This document shows positions 25,865 to 34,270 of a stretch of DNA of 64,000 bases, piece by piece (within the stretch, counting starts at the first letter, position 1; each line of letters starts with the position of its first letter). The notes under the pieces are model-generated. The model did no database searches, was not told the DNA's origin, and worked only from the letters and a program-made list of their open reading frames with translations. The stretch comes from Draconibacterium aestuarii (GTDB lineage: Bacteria; Bacteroidota; Bacteroidia; Bacteroidales; Prolixibacteraceae). A program made the position numbers and the translations under genes. Location of the stretch: positions 1-64,000 of the forward strand of contig JAPOHD010000031.1 of the NCBI GenBank assembly GCA_026671195.1. Direction: 5' to 3'.

Positions 25865-26163
25865 AGCCTAACCCTCCCTTTTTTCACCAGATAGTCGGCT
25901 GCTTGCTGGTCGATTTCTTCCTGTGAAGTTTGCCTGTTGGATAACAGCCAACTATCTAATTCCCTGCGGCTGAAATATAACTTCTTACCGTTAGGCTTGT
26001 ATGAGGGAACTGCCCCAGTACTGGTCATTTTATAGAGGTGCGAATGCGATACCTCTAAATAGATGGCTGCTTCATTAAAGTTTAGAACTTCTTTTTTGAG
26101 CATATTCTGCTCTTGCAGCATCTTTTCAATGCTGTTTAATTTTGTCAAAATAATCTCGTCCAT
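25861..26163 (-). CDS. Excisionase-like helix-turn-helix protein (first of a pair)
   Basis: This roughly 100-aa protein starts at MDEIILTKLN; an in-frame ATG 39 nt further upstream adds a poor leader and is rejected. An amphipathic N-terminal helix is followed by HTH_17 motifs: NFNEAAIYLEVSHSHLYKMTS, VPSYKPNGKKLYFSRRELDSW. It is the first gene after the GGTATT box cluster and a natural candidate to bind those boxes. Confidence 0.85.
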   Translation of the reverse strand: MDEIILTKLNSIEKMLQEQNMLKKEVLNFNEAAIYLEVSHSHLYKMTSTGAVPSYKPNGKKLYFSRRELDSWLLSNRQTSQEEIDQQAADYLVKKGRVRL

Positions 26164-26264
26164 GATATTACGGATTTGAATAAAACATGGACTTCTGCGC
26201 AAAAGTCATCATTGATTTTCAATGACAAGCGCAAGGTAGGGGGAATGCGAATGGTGTTTAAGAA

Positions 26265-26365
26265 TGGTATTCCAATACCACTTTAATGTGCAGTAGGATA
26301 GGGTATTATGAAAATGAGTGGTATTTACTAACGGTGCAAACCGGTATTATCCGCACCAAATACCA
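26265..26365. promoter_or_regulatory. Cluster of GGTATT boxes (operator or iterons)
   Basis: Six GGTATT/AATACC-type boxes fall within about 100 bp: a perfect palindrome TGGTATT-cc-AATACCA at 26265-26280, then direct copies at 26302, 26319 and 26343 and an inverted copy at 26359-26365. GGTGC at 26333-26337 pairs with GCACC at 26353-26357 around one box. The cluster is in the gap upstream of the helix-turn-helix/replication operon. Confidence 0.55.
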
Positions 26366-26367
26366 TA

Positions 26368-27387
26368 TTAGGATATTTTAATGATATGCTCTAACCAAGG
26401 CAATTTTGTTTTTGCAAAGTCAATTTGTTCTTCGGTAAGTCTTCGAAATTGCTGATTGGTATCGGTTGAATACCGTTCATCAATGTATTTGCGAATGTCA
26501 GTGTCTGTGAATTTTTTATGGGTTCCGATAATATTTCTTCTGAAATAACCATTTTGAATTAGTTCGTGAATTACTGCTGCTAATAGCGTATGATTACTTG
26601 TTTTCCTGTTTGGAATGAAATGAGAACTAATATCGATAATGTCATATTCATACAATCGTTTCTCAATTTCGCCAAATAATTGCGGTTTGTAGATTATATT
26701 ATCGTAGGTTGCCATTGAGGAACCATGAGGTTTGATGTCACCGTAAATTGGTTCAAATAAAATTTCTTTTTTAGGTGGAGGAAGTTCCGCAGGCAGATTC
26801 ACTTTTGGTGCTTCTTTGATAAAAGAAGGATTAGGAACTGCCTCGTTAAAATACCTGAGATAAATTTCTTCCTCGGTTAAAGAGTCATCATCAACATATT
26901 TTTTGAAAGTTTCCTGAATGTCGAGGAAAAGCTGAATAAGCTGGACTTTCAAATATTGATATACATAGGTTTCTTCACTTAGGTTAGCTTCTTTCAACCG
27001 GTGATTGCCTTTCGGGTTAATGTTGCTGATTGGATAGTTTAATCGCTCAATTTCGGTGTTAACCTGGCTGAGTTTATCAGCTAATATGTCGCTTAAAGTT
27101 GATTTTATCCAAAGCGTTTTAACATCATCGCCGATAGCATTTTCAATCTTATCCGTGATGTGATTGAAATAGCGTATAGCTTCGTTAACTATTAGCTTAC
27201 GGTAATATTTTGCTTTATCTGTGTGAGGCGAGAAAAAATCAACTTCAAAGTTAGGTTGGTGACTGAAGTATTCTTCCTTAATTTCTTTTATTAATTCCCT
27301 GAATTTGATTGGTGGAATAGTCCTGTTTCTAAAAGGTCTTAGTTTGCCGAAAAGTATATCGTTGTATAGCTTGAGTTTGTTATCCAT
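26368..27387 (-). CDS. Unknown protein downstream of the integrase
   Basis: I do not recognise this 339-aa protein. It is mostly alpha-helical and charged, with no signal, membrane helix or visible catalytic motif. A Pro-rich linker (VNLPAELPPPKKE, about 200-212) separates a helical N-terminal half from a C-terminal part containing HTLLAAVIHELIQNGYF and DTDIRKYIDERY. It starts 3 nt after the integrase stop, so the two are co-transcribed. It is likely an accessory protein of the element; that is inference. Confidence 0.75.
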   Translation of the reverse strand: MDNKLKLYNDILFGKLRPFRNRTIPPIKFRELIKEIKEEYFSHQPNFEVDFFSPHTDKAKYYRKLIVNEAIRYFNHITDKIENAIGDDVKTLWIKSTLSDILADKLSQVNTEIERLNYPISNINPKGNHRLKEANLSEETYVYQYLKVQLIQLFLDIQETFKKYVDDDSLTEEEIYLRYFNEAVPNPSFIKEAPKVNLPAELPPPKKEILFEPIYGDIKPHGSSMATYDNIIYKPQLFGEIEKRLYEYDIIDISSHFIPNRKTSNHTLLAAVIHELIQNGYFRRNIIGTHKKFTDTDIRKYIDERYSTDTNQQFRRLTEEQIDFAKTKLPWLEHIIKIS

Positions 27388-27390
27388 TGG

Positions 27391-28479
27391 TTATAATTTG
27401 ATTCGGTTAGCGGCTTCTATTTTCTTTTCATCGATAATTTTTGCATACACTTCGGTAGTTTTCAAACTCTTGTGTCCTAGTAGTTTTGATACTGTATAAA
27501 TATCAGTTCCTAAAGTTAGTTGAAGTGTTGCATAGGTGTGCCGGGCGCAATGAAAAGTGATGTGTTTTTCAACTTTTGCACGTATCATCCACTCCCGGAT
27601 TTTAGCGTTGTTGTAGTCACTATAGGTTAAATCCTTGAATACTTTTTCGTTGCCTTCTTTTCGTTCACCCATATATTTTAAGGCATCTTCTGCAATTGGC
27701 AAGGTTTCCTGTCCTTTGGTTTTCTTTTGCTTGAACCGGATGTAATTGCCGTTTTCTTTCGAGTATTGTATTTCACCCCAGGTGAGTTTTTCAATATCGG
27801 AAAAACGAAGCCCTGTGAGAGCGCTAAAGATGAATGCGTTTTTTAATACTTCGATTTCGCAATATGCCGTTGCAGCACTTTTCAACTCTTCCAAGGTGAG
27901 AAATTCCCTTTTGGTTTCTGCTTCTTTTATTCCATCTACATCTTCAGCAGGATTTCGAAGAATAATTCCGTCTTTTGCAGCTTCTTTTAAGGCAGCTTTA
28001 ACTTTATTAAAATAGGAAACGCATGAATTATTGGAAAGCGCACGGCCTTGTTTGGTTTTGGCCTCATGTACGAAATAATATTTCAAATCTTCCAACCATT
28101 CGCGGTCAATGTCAGCGAAGCGGACATTTGACTTTTCCCAATTTTTCATGTGTTTTAATGCGCTTAGCCAGTTGCCATAATTGCCATCTGAATCACGGCG
28201 TTTCTCGGCCAGCAATTCAAAGTAGGTGAGGAATAAGGAATTTATTTTTTCCGTGTCTTGAAATCCATAGATTCCGTTCTGCAGTTCCAATTGTCTCTTT
28301 GACCGAATGCTTTCTCCCAGTTGCAAAGTCTTTTTATTGAAACTTCTTTCTTCTGGTGTGCGGGGCTTGTCGATGAGGTAGAGCCTTAAATATTCCAGTT
28401 TGCGCTTGCCTTTGTCGTAATAGTCTAGGTACAAGCTAACTTTCCCGTTTTTGGTTCGTTGGCGAAGAGTTACTTTCAT
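27391..28479 (-). CDS. Tyrosine recombinase (integrase) of the island
   Basis: This enzyme recombines the element's attachment site with the 3' end of mnmE. The 362-aa protein has an N-terminal arm-binding part (about 1-70), a SAM-like core-binding domain (about 80-185) and the catalytic domain with R225 (ALTGLRFSDIE), H310 and R313 (HCARHTYAT), H336 (LLGHKSLKTT) and the nucleophile Y345. All catalytic residues are present. It overlaps the upstream excisionase-like gene by 4 nt and lies about 580 bp from the right attachment repeat. Confidence 0.95.
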   Translation of the reverse strand: MKVTLRQRTKNGKVSLYLDYYDKGKRKLEYLRLYLIDKPRTPEERSFNKKTLQLGESIRSKRQLELQNGIYGFQDTEKINSLFLTYFELLAEKRRDSDGNYGNWLSALKHMKNWEKSNVRFADIDREWLEDLKYYFVHEAKTKQGRALSNNSCVSYFNKVKAALKEAAKDGIILRNPAEDVDGIKEAETKREFLTLEELKSAATAYCEIEVLKNAFIFSALTGLRFSDIEKLTWGEIQYSKENGNYIRFKQKKTKGQETLPIAEDALKYMGERKEGNEKVFKDLTYSDYNNAKIREWMIRAKVEKHITFHCARHTYATLQLTLGTDIYTVSKLLGHKSLKTTEVYAKIIDEKKIEAANRIKL

Positions 28480-28859
28480 GATGCAAAAAGTTTATCTATT
28501 TCAGAGCGTTTAATAATGGTGCGCTTACCTAACCTGGTAGCTTGGATAGTTCCGTTTTTCATAAGCCGGTAGAATGTGCGTTCACTCAATCCCAGTAGGG
28601 TATGAGCTTCTTTAATAGAGAGGAAGTCTTTTTGCTTAATGGCTTCGATGTTCAGCTCCGAGAGGGAAAGTAGTTTTTGTTGGTTCGTTTCATTGATGGC
28701 TTTGCCAATCTTATTTTGTTTCTCGCGGAGCTTATAGGCCCGTGATGCACAAGTATGTCCGCAGAACCGTGTAACGGTAGTTTTTGCGGTAAATTCTTTG
28801 CCGCAAAGCTCGCATATCTTCTGGATTTCAATTGTGCTACTCATGCCTATTTCTGTCAT
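28476..28859 (-). CDS. Excisionase-like protein with zinc-finger start
   Basis: This 127-aa protein begins with a four-cysteine knuckle (CELCGKEF, then RFCGHTC) and ends with an HTH_17 domain (LSIKEAHTLLGLSERTFYRLMKNG, TRLGKRTIIKRSEIDKL). It is the gene nearest the right end, transcribed inward ahead of the integrase and overlapping it by 4 nt. Position and domain suggest a recombination directionality factor or integrase regulator. Repeats at 28871-28900, just upstream of its start, are plausible binding sites. Confidence 0.85.
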   Translation of the reverse strand: MTEIGMSSTIEIQKICELCGKEFTAKTTVTRFCGHTCASRAYKLREKQNKIGKAINETNQQKLLSLSELNIEAIKQKDFLSIKEAHTLLGLSERTFYRLMKNGTIQATRLGKRTIIKRSEIDKLFAS

Positions 28860-28870
28860 TAAGTGACTAC

Positions 28871-28992
28871 AGCTGTCATCAACTGTCAGGCGCTGCCATC
28901 ATTTCGCCAACCTTGTTGCTGGGCAACAAATTTGGCTTTCTGGGCAACAACTGCACAACAAAAATAAACAAAAAAGAATAAATGGGCAACAA
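28871..28992. promoter_or_regulatory. Right-end repeats: CTGTCA series and TGGGCAACAA arm sites
   Basis: Three 10-bp repeats in phase (agctgtcatc, aactgtcagg, cgctgccatc) occupy 28871-28900. Three TGGGCAACAA copies follow at 28920-28929, 28941-28950 and 28983-28992. The first forms a palindrome with TTGTTGC at 28913-28919. A fourth copy lies near the left end of the element. Confidence 0.5.
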
Positions 28993-29057
28993 AAATAGGA
29001 AAATAAAAGCTTGTAAAGTACAGTAAATGAGATATAGTAACAAATAAAAGAAAAGTA

Positions 29058-29077
29058 TTTACTTTCCGATACAGAAA
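29058..29077. repeat. Right attachment-site repeat within mnmE
   Basis: Identical to 2704-2723. On the coding strand it spans the last codons of mnmE and its stop, so integration regenerates a complete mnmE. Confidence 0.9.
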
Positions 29078-30456
29078 CTGGCAAAAATATGCCCAAGTAC
29101 TTCATCTGTTGATATTTCGCCGGTAATTTCACCTAGATAATGTAAACATTCGCGAATATCTTGGGCAAGAAAGTCACCGCTTATTTGCATGTCCAATCCG
29201 TTTAAAACACGTAAAATTGCTTCGTGGGCATTTTTTAGAATTTCGTAATGACGGGCATTGGTAACAATTATATCCTGCTGGCTGGCCGCATCGAAATTTA
29301 CAGAATGAATCATAAAATCAATTAATTTATCCAAGTTTTCTTTTTGTTTGGCAGCTATAAAAACCATTTTTTCATTGTCGGTCAATTCCAGAACCTCCAG
29401 CAGTTGTATTGTTTTACCAAGCCCCGAGTCAATTTTATTAGCAACAATAATCAAAGTTTGATTTTCCGAAACTCTTTCCCGAATCTTGCGAATTCTCTGT
29501 TCAATAATCGGGTAGGGATTTTCGGTGTCGACAACAAGTAATACAACGGTAGCCAGTTCTAGTTTGCTATAGCTGCGTTCAATCCCTAAATTCTCAATAT
29601 GGTCATCAGTATCCCTGATTCCGGCAGTATCGAAAAAGCGGAAAGCTGTGCCATGGATATTCACTACATCTTCAATTACGTCGCGTGTGGTTCCGTGAAT
29701 ATCGGAAACAATAGCTTTGTCTTCGTTCAGCAGCGCATTTAACAGGGTTGATTTTCCAACATTGGTTTCACCAACAATTGCTATCGGAATTCCTTTTTTA
29801 ATGGCATTTCCCAGCTGAAACGAATCTTTCAATTTTCGAAGTAAAAGCTCAATTCTTTCTGTTAGATTTCGAAGTTCCTTTCGGTCGGCAAATTCCACTT
29901 CTTCTTCAGCAAAATCGAGTTCCAGCTCAACCATGGCCGTAAAATGAAGTAGTTGGTCGCGTAGTGCACCAATTTCTTTTGAAAAACCGCCACGCATCTG
30001 GTTTATGGCTAATTTGTGTGCCGCAGCGTTCGACGATGAAATAACATCGGCAACGGCCTCGGCCTGTGATAAATCCATTTTGCCATTTAAAAACGCACGT
30101 TGGGTAAATTCGCCGGGCATTGCAAGTCTGGCACCATTTTCAATCAAAACCTCCAAAATTTTTTGCTGTATGTAAGTTGATCCGTGACAAGCAATTTCCA
30201 CACTGTTTTCGCCGGTAAACGAATGAGGTGCTTTAAATAAACTTATAACCACTTCATCAATTACATCGTTGTTTTGGATTATTTGTCCGAAATGAATGGT
30301 GTTGGCTTTTTGAACAGCCAGTGTTTTTCCTTGTTTCGGGCTTTTAAATATTTTATCGGCAATAGTTATCGCTTCACTTCCCGATAAACGTATAACGGCA
30401 ATTGCTCCAATTCCGGGTGAGGTTGAAATGGCACATATTGTAGATTGATCGAGCAT
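29059..30456 (-). CDS. mnmE: tRNA modification GTPase MnmE
   Basis: MnmE works with MnmG to add the 5-carboxymethylaminomethyl group to wobble uridine of certain tRNAs. The 465-aa protein has the N-terminal formyl-THF-binding domain (TICAISTSPGIGAIAVIRLSG), a helical domain with PGEFTQRAFLNGKMDLSQAEAV, an inserted G domain with P-loop GETNVGKST and switch GTTRD, a NKID motif, and the C-terminal FCIGK containing the essential cysteine. Length is normal. The last six codons coincide with the island's target repeat and are unchanged by the insertion. Confidence 0.97.
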   Translation of the reverse strand: MLDQSTICAISTSPGIGAIAVIRLSGSEAITIADKIFKSPKQGKTLAVQKANTIHFGQIIQNNDVIDEVVISLFKAPHSFTGENSVEIACHGSTYIQQKILEVLIENGARLAMPGEFTQRAFLNGKMDLSQAEAVADVISSSNAAAHKLAINQMRGGFSKEIGALRDQLLHFTAMVELELDFAEEEVEFADRKELRNLTERIELLLRKLKDSFQLGNAIKKGIPIAIVGETNVGKSTLLNALLNEDKAIVSDIHGTTRDVIEDVVNIHGTAFRFFDTAGIRDTDDHIENLGIERSYSKLELATVVLLVVDTENPYPIIEQRIRKIRERVSENQTLIIVANKIDSGLGKTIQLLEVLELTDNEKMVFIAAKQKENLDKLIDFMIHSVNFDAASQQDIIVTNARHYEILKNAHEAILRVLNGLDMQISGDFLAQDIRECLHYLGEITGEISTDEVLGHIFASFCIGK

Positions 30457-30534
30457 ATTTTACTGCATTTTATTCTTTAGATGTTGAAATTTGCTTTTTG
30501 TAATTAACGTTATTCTGAATTTGTTTTTTACAGA

Positions 30535-31344
30535 TTAAAAGTGTTCTGTTTTTAATTTTTTAAAGTATAATACAGGAAATTCTTTAATTTTTAGTTTATT
30601 TTTTTCCATCCAAACCGTTTGCAAACGCTCTGCCATAAAAGCACATAGACGTTTTTGGTATTTATCCGATAAATCAATAGTGGCCTTTTTTTCTAAGTCG
30701 AATAAAATTGCAAACAGCCATTCCATGTACTTGTCGAATAAAGGCCAGGGCATTATAAACATGTTAAACGAGTACATTTCTGAGCTGCTAAAAACAGAAT
30801 CAAAAGCTTCAGTATAACTGGGTGATTTTTCTTGAATTATACTTCTAACCAATTCAATATCTGTTCTATTGTGTCTCTTTGAATATTGTTCGTAAACCGA
30901 ATATTTGAACTTCTTTTTAACAGGTAAAATAACATCATATTCTTTCATGATGTGTTCAATATCGTTTGCTTCCAATATGTTTTGTTGCCATTTTTTAGGA
31001 TCATTCACATATAACAACCCATGTCGTTTCTTTTTTAATCCAATAAAATATAGCAGCACATTTTGTTGTGTTCGCAGAAACGAGATTGGGCTCGACATAA
31101 AATATCTTCGGTAGTGCGCCGTTCCTACATAATCGTGTTTTTGGTTTTTCCAGATCCAATACCACCCTGTTAATTCACTGTAAACTTCATTTTTTTCTGA
31201 AATAGAATCACCACTGGCATCATCAATCATCGATAAGTTCAATTTACTGTTCGATTTGCCAACATGTAATCCAGTATAAATTCCTTCATTCGGAATCATT
31301 TTTCCTTCGCGGTGAAATGCGATATATATCTTACAATCTAACAT
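30535..31344 (-). CDS. DUF4422 glycosyltransferase-like protein
   Basis: This is a predicted cytoplasmic sugar transferase for capsule or exopolysaccharide. The 269-aa product starts DCKIYIAFH and contains the hallmark region ELTGWYWIWKN followed by YVGTAHYRRYF, which define the DUF4422 family as I know it. No membrane helix is seen. It is transcribed divergently from a GT11 fucosyltransferase-like gene, so the two may share a control region at 31345-31498. Confidence 0.85.
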   Translation of the reverse strand: MLDCKIYIAFHREGKMIPNEGIYTGLHVGKSNSKLNLSMIDDASGDSISEKNEVYSELTGWYWIWKNQKHDYVGTAHYRRYFMSSPISFLRTQQNVLLYFIGLKKKRHGLLYVNDPKKWQQNILEANDIEHIMKEYDVILPVKKKFKYSVYEQYSKRHNRTDIELVRSIIQEKSPSYTEAFDSVFSSSEMYSFNMFIMPWPLFDKYMEWLFAILFDLEKKATIDLSDKYQKRLCAFMAERLQTVWMEKNKLKIKEFPVLYFKKLKTEHF

Positions 31345-31462
31345 ACTACAAAACTAATTCTATTCTCTTAACTTCTATACTTTCAAAAATATTGAATATT
31401 ATTTCTCTACGATTTAAAACTAAATTTTAAGATTCAAATGTCAGTAATCTGTTAAATCTGAC

Positions 31463-31470
31463 TATGTTTG
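31463..31470 (+). promoter_or_regulatory. Candidate -7 box for the GT11 gene
   Basis: TATGTTTG matches the Bacteroidota TAnnTTTG -7 consensus and lies 28 nt ahead of the start codon. No good -33 element is visible. Confidence 0.35.
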
Positions 31471-31498
31471 TGCCCGAAAAGTAGGAAAATAGTTTTGT

Positions 31499-32365
31499 AT
31501 GTCGAAAGTATATTGTTCTGTATATAATGGATTGGGAAATCAACTTTTTGGCTACGCATTGGGAATGCACATCTCAAAGAATTACAACAAAACACTTTAT
31601 ATCGATCTTACAAAGCTAAATTTTATCAATTCCCTTTCAACAATTGGATTTAAAAAGGATACAAAAAGGAAATACGAACTACATAAGCTGGGCTTTGTGC
31701 ATCCTGTTAAGAATGTCCATCACTCAGGATTTTCTAAAGTTCTCAAGAATATTATAGGTGAAAAATATCTGTACGCTGATTTCAGAAAATCGCATTTAGC
31801 ACTGAATCAGGTAAGTAAAACACAGCATATACATTCCATAGGCTGGGGCGATTTTAATATTGTAAAAGAAATTATCCCTGAACTAAGAGAGCAATTATCG
31901 CCTAATTTTGAATATACTCCACAAATTGAAGAGGCCCGAAAAATTATACTGGAATCAAATTCAGTTGCGATTCATGTCCGACGTAGTGATTACCTCGATT
32001 CAAAAATTGGTAAACGCTTTGGCGGAATCTGTACCGATAGCTATTATACAAATGCAATTAATGCGATAAAGGGAAAAGTTGAAAATCCAAATTTTATTAT
32101 TTTTTCGGACGACATTGAATACGTTAAAAATAATATGGATATAGAAAATAGTTACATTGTTGATGGGAATGCAGGTTATGTCGACTTGTATCTGATGAGT
32201 TTGTGCAAACATTTTATTTTGGCCAACAGTACTTTTAGTTTTTGGGCAGCTATATTAAATAAACTTAAAACCAAAGTCGTGTGTGTGCCCGAATACTGGT
32301 ACAACAAACCGTTAGAAAATGAATGTTATATTCCTGAAGAGTGGATGAAAATTCCCATAGAATAA
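31499..32365 (+). CDS. Alpha-1,2-fucosyltransferase-like glycosyltransferase (GT11)
   Basis: The enzyme would transfer fucose from GDP-fucose to a surface glycan. The 288-aa product shows the family's opening YNGLGNQLFGYALG, the donor-binding motif AIHVRRSDYL (about 160-170) and the C-terminal FILANSTFSFWAAIL. It has no signal peptide and no full biosynthesis cluster nearby, only the divergent DUF4422 gene. The substrate is inferred from the family. Confidence 0.88.
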   Translation: MSKVYCSVYNGLGNQLFGYALGMHISKNYNKTLYIDLTKLNFINSLSTIGFKKDTKRKYELHKLGFVHPVKNVHHSGFSKVLKNIIGEKYLYADFRKSHLALNQVSKTQHIHSIGWGDFNIVKEIIPELREQLSPNFEYTPQIEEARKIILESNSVAIHVRRSDYLDSKIGKRFGGICTDSYYTNAINAIKGKVENPNFIIFSDDIEYVKNNMDIENSYIVDGNAGYVDLYLMSLCKHFILANSTFSFWAAILNKLKTKVVCVPEYWYNKPLENECYIPEEWMKIPIE

Positions 32366-32579
32366 GTGTAATCATAGTGATTTAATTTGATACCAGTTTG
32401 GATATTGCCAATTTATAGTTACATTATTGCCTGTTCAGTAGCTTGACTTCTCTGTTTAAATATAAATTTTAAACGATACATAGTTCTGTTTTTGAAAATA
32501 TTCGTTTTAGGCAGAATATTTAAATGTGAAGCGGAGTAGGATTTGTTGTTGGATAGCCATTTTGCTAATATTCAGGAAT

Positions 32580-33317
32580 ATGGGAATTTTATTAAAAAAG
32601 GCTGCAGAGTTTATACGGAATTCAAACTTTACAATTGCATTTACGGGAGCGGGTATATCGGTAGAAAGTGGTATTCCTCCTTTTCGTGGTGAACTCGGTT
32701 TGTGGAATAAATACAATCCGGAAATATTGGATTTAGGATATTACTTGAATCATTCAGAAGATTGCTGGGTATACATACGCGAAATATTTTACGATTTTTT
32801 TGCCAATGCCCATCCAAACAAGGCACATTTGGTTTTAGCCGAAATGGAACAGAAAGGTTTGCTTAAATCTGTTATTACGCAAAACATCGATAATCTACAT
32901 TTTGAAGCAGGTAACAAGGTAGTTCACGAGTTTCACGGTAATTCGAAAAAACTGAAGTGTTTGACATGTGGGAAAGTATATGACGCAAACAAAATTGATT
33001 TTGAAAATTTGCCTCCACGATGCGAAGCCGACGATAAAATATTAAAACCAGATTTTATATTTTTTGGAGAAGGAATTCCGCCAAAGGCTTATTCTAATTC
33101 GTTTTCAGATGCCGAAAAAGCGGATGTATGCCTAATAATCGGATCAACAGGTGAGGTAACTCCCGCCTCGTATGTTCCGCGTGCAGCAAAAGAGGCCGGT
33201 GCCACAATTATCGAAATTAATCCCGAAGAATCCTCGTTTACCTCCTCTGTCACCGATATTCATTTAAAAGGAAAAGCATCGGAAATAATGACAGAATTAG
33301 CGCAAGAATTATTTTGA
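32580..33317 (+). CDS. Sir2-family NAD-dependent deacylase
   Basis: Sirtuins remove acyl groups from lysines, consuming NAD. The start at 32580 (MGILLKKAAEF) is chosen because the longer frame adds 18 hydrophobic residues not expected in the family. The 245-aa protein has the NAD site FTGAGISVESGIPPFRG, the QNIDNLH motif and the catalytic His in VHEFHGN. The zinc site is incomplete: CLTC is present, but the second pair reads RCEADDK with one cysteine instead of two. The GSTGEVTPAS segment near the end is normal. Confidence 0.85.
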   Translation: MGILLKKAAEFIRNSNFTIAFTGAGISVESGIPPFRGELGLWNKYNPEILDLGYYLNHSEDCWVYIREIFYDFFANAHPNKAHLVLAEMEQKGLLKSVITQNIDNLHFEAGNKVVHEFHGNSKKLKCLTCGKVYDANKIDFENLPPRCEADDKILKPDFIFFGEGIPPKAYSNSFSDAEKADVCLIIGSTGEVTPASYVPRAAKEAGATIIEINPEESSFTSSVTDIHLKGKASEIMTELAQELF

Positions 33318-33418
33318 ACTTTTCAACCAAATGTTTGAAGTTTAAGTAAGAAAATACAAATATGAGTTGAATTAAGGAAGTTTATAAAAACTAGATTTCA
33401 TTAAATCTTAAGAAGATT

Positions 33419-33426
33419 TATATTTG
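33419..33426 (+). promoter_or_regulatory. Candidate -7 box for fabG
   Basis: TATATTTG fits TAnnTTTG and lies 35 nt before the fabG start, leaving a leader of about 30 nt. A -33 element is not obvious. Confidence 0.4.
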
Positions 33427-33461
33427 CGCATCTGAAAAAGGAAACTCTAAAAATTTATAAT

Positions 33462-34208
33462 ATGAGCTTATTAGAAGGAAAAACGGCAATTATTACCGGA
33501 GCATCGCGCGGTATTGGTAAAGCCATTGCTTTAAAGTTTGCACAGGAAGGTTGTAATGTTGCATTTACCGACCTCTTTGAAGACGAAAATATGAAAGCGA
33601 CTGAAGCAGAACTAAAAGAGCTTGGTGTTCAGGCGAAAGGTTATGCTTCCGATGCCAGTAATTTTGCTGATACAGACCGTGTTGTTAATGAGATTGTAAA
33701 AGATTTTGGGCGAATTGATGCGCTGGTAAACAATGCTGGTATTACAAAAGATACTTTGTTAATGCGAATGACTGAAGACCAGTGGGATGCTGTTATTAAT
33801 GTTAATCTGAAATCGGTTTTTAATTTCACAAAAGCAGCGCAGCGCACCATGTTAAAACAACGCAGTGGTTCAATTATCAACCTGAGCTCAGTTGTGGGGG
33901 TTAGCGGAAATGCCGGACAAGCCAACTACTCGGCATCGAAAGCCGGTATTATTGGTTTTACAAAATCGATAGCCCGCGAACTGGGTTCTCGCGGAATTCG
34001 GTCGAATGCTATTGCTCCGGGTTTTATCATTACCGAAATGACCGGTAAAATTCCGGAAGATGCAAGAAAAGCATGGGAAGCTTCCATTCCATTAAAACGA
34101 GGAGGTACTCCTGAAGAAGTGGCTGGTGTTGCAACTTTCCTGGCTTCTGATTTATCGTCGTACGTTAGCGGACAGGTTATTACTGTTTGCGGTGCAATGA
34201 ATACTTAA
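33462..34208 (+). CDS. fabG: 3-oxoacyl-[ACP] reductase
   Basis: FabG reduces 3-ketoacyl-ACP with NADPH in fatty-acid elongation. The 248-aa product has the cofactor motif TGASRGIGKA, NNAG, the catalytic Ser in INLSSVVG and YSASKAG supplying Tyr and Lys, and ends with the FabG-typical SSYVSGQVITVCGAM. It is very probably FabG rather than another short-chain dehydrogenase. It appears monocistronic, with a strong terminator 33 nt after its stop. Confidence 0.93.
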   Translation: MSLLEGKTAIITGASRGIGKAIALKFAQEGCNVAFTDLFEDENMKATEAELKELGVQAKGYASDASNFADTDRVVNEIVKDFGRIDALVNNAGITKDTLLMRMTEDQWDAVINVNLKSVFNFTKAAQRTMLKQRSGSIINLSSVVGVSGNAGQANYSASKAGIIGFTKSIARELGSRGIRSNAIAPGFIITEMTGKIPEDARKAWEASIPLKRGGTPEEVAGVATFLASDLSSYVSGQVITVCGAMNT

Positions 34209-34241
34209 AAAAGAAAAAGTATAAAGGATAAATGATAAATT

Positions 34242-34270
34242 AGCAGTCTGAATTTCAGACTGCTTTTTTT
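34242..34270 (+). terminator. Strong terminator after fabG
   Basis: AGCAGTCTGAA pairs perfectly with TTCAGACTGCT and is followed by T7. The start codon of the next gene begins immediately after the last T. Confidence 0.9.

Larger units (their letters stand above)
2704..29077. mobile_element. Integrative genomic island at the mnmE 3' end, with defence cargo
   Basis: The island is defined by the perfect 20-bp direct repeat at its two ends and by a tyrosine recombinase gene at 27391-28479, close to the right end, the usual layout for such elements. It carries its own regulators and a VirE-N/DUF3987 replication-type module. The cargo is a type I restriction-modification system, nucleases, an Argonaute and a helicase. 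No relaxase, coupling protein or type IV secretion gene is visible, so it is either mobilised by other elements or no longer transferable. Core genes (glutathione peroxidase, mnmE) flank it on both sides. Confidence 0.9.

Noticed and set aside
28871..28992. Short spaced repeats considered as a CRISPR array
   Set aside because: Repeats are only 10 bp, with irregular or no spacers, and there are no cas genes. Integrase or excisionase binding sites fit better.
2704..29077. Conjugative element or prophage interpretation of the island
   Set aside because: No relaxase, type IV secretion, capsid, terminase or tail gene is visible. Integrative genomic island is the most that can be supported.
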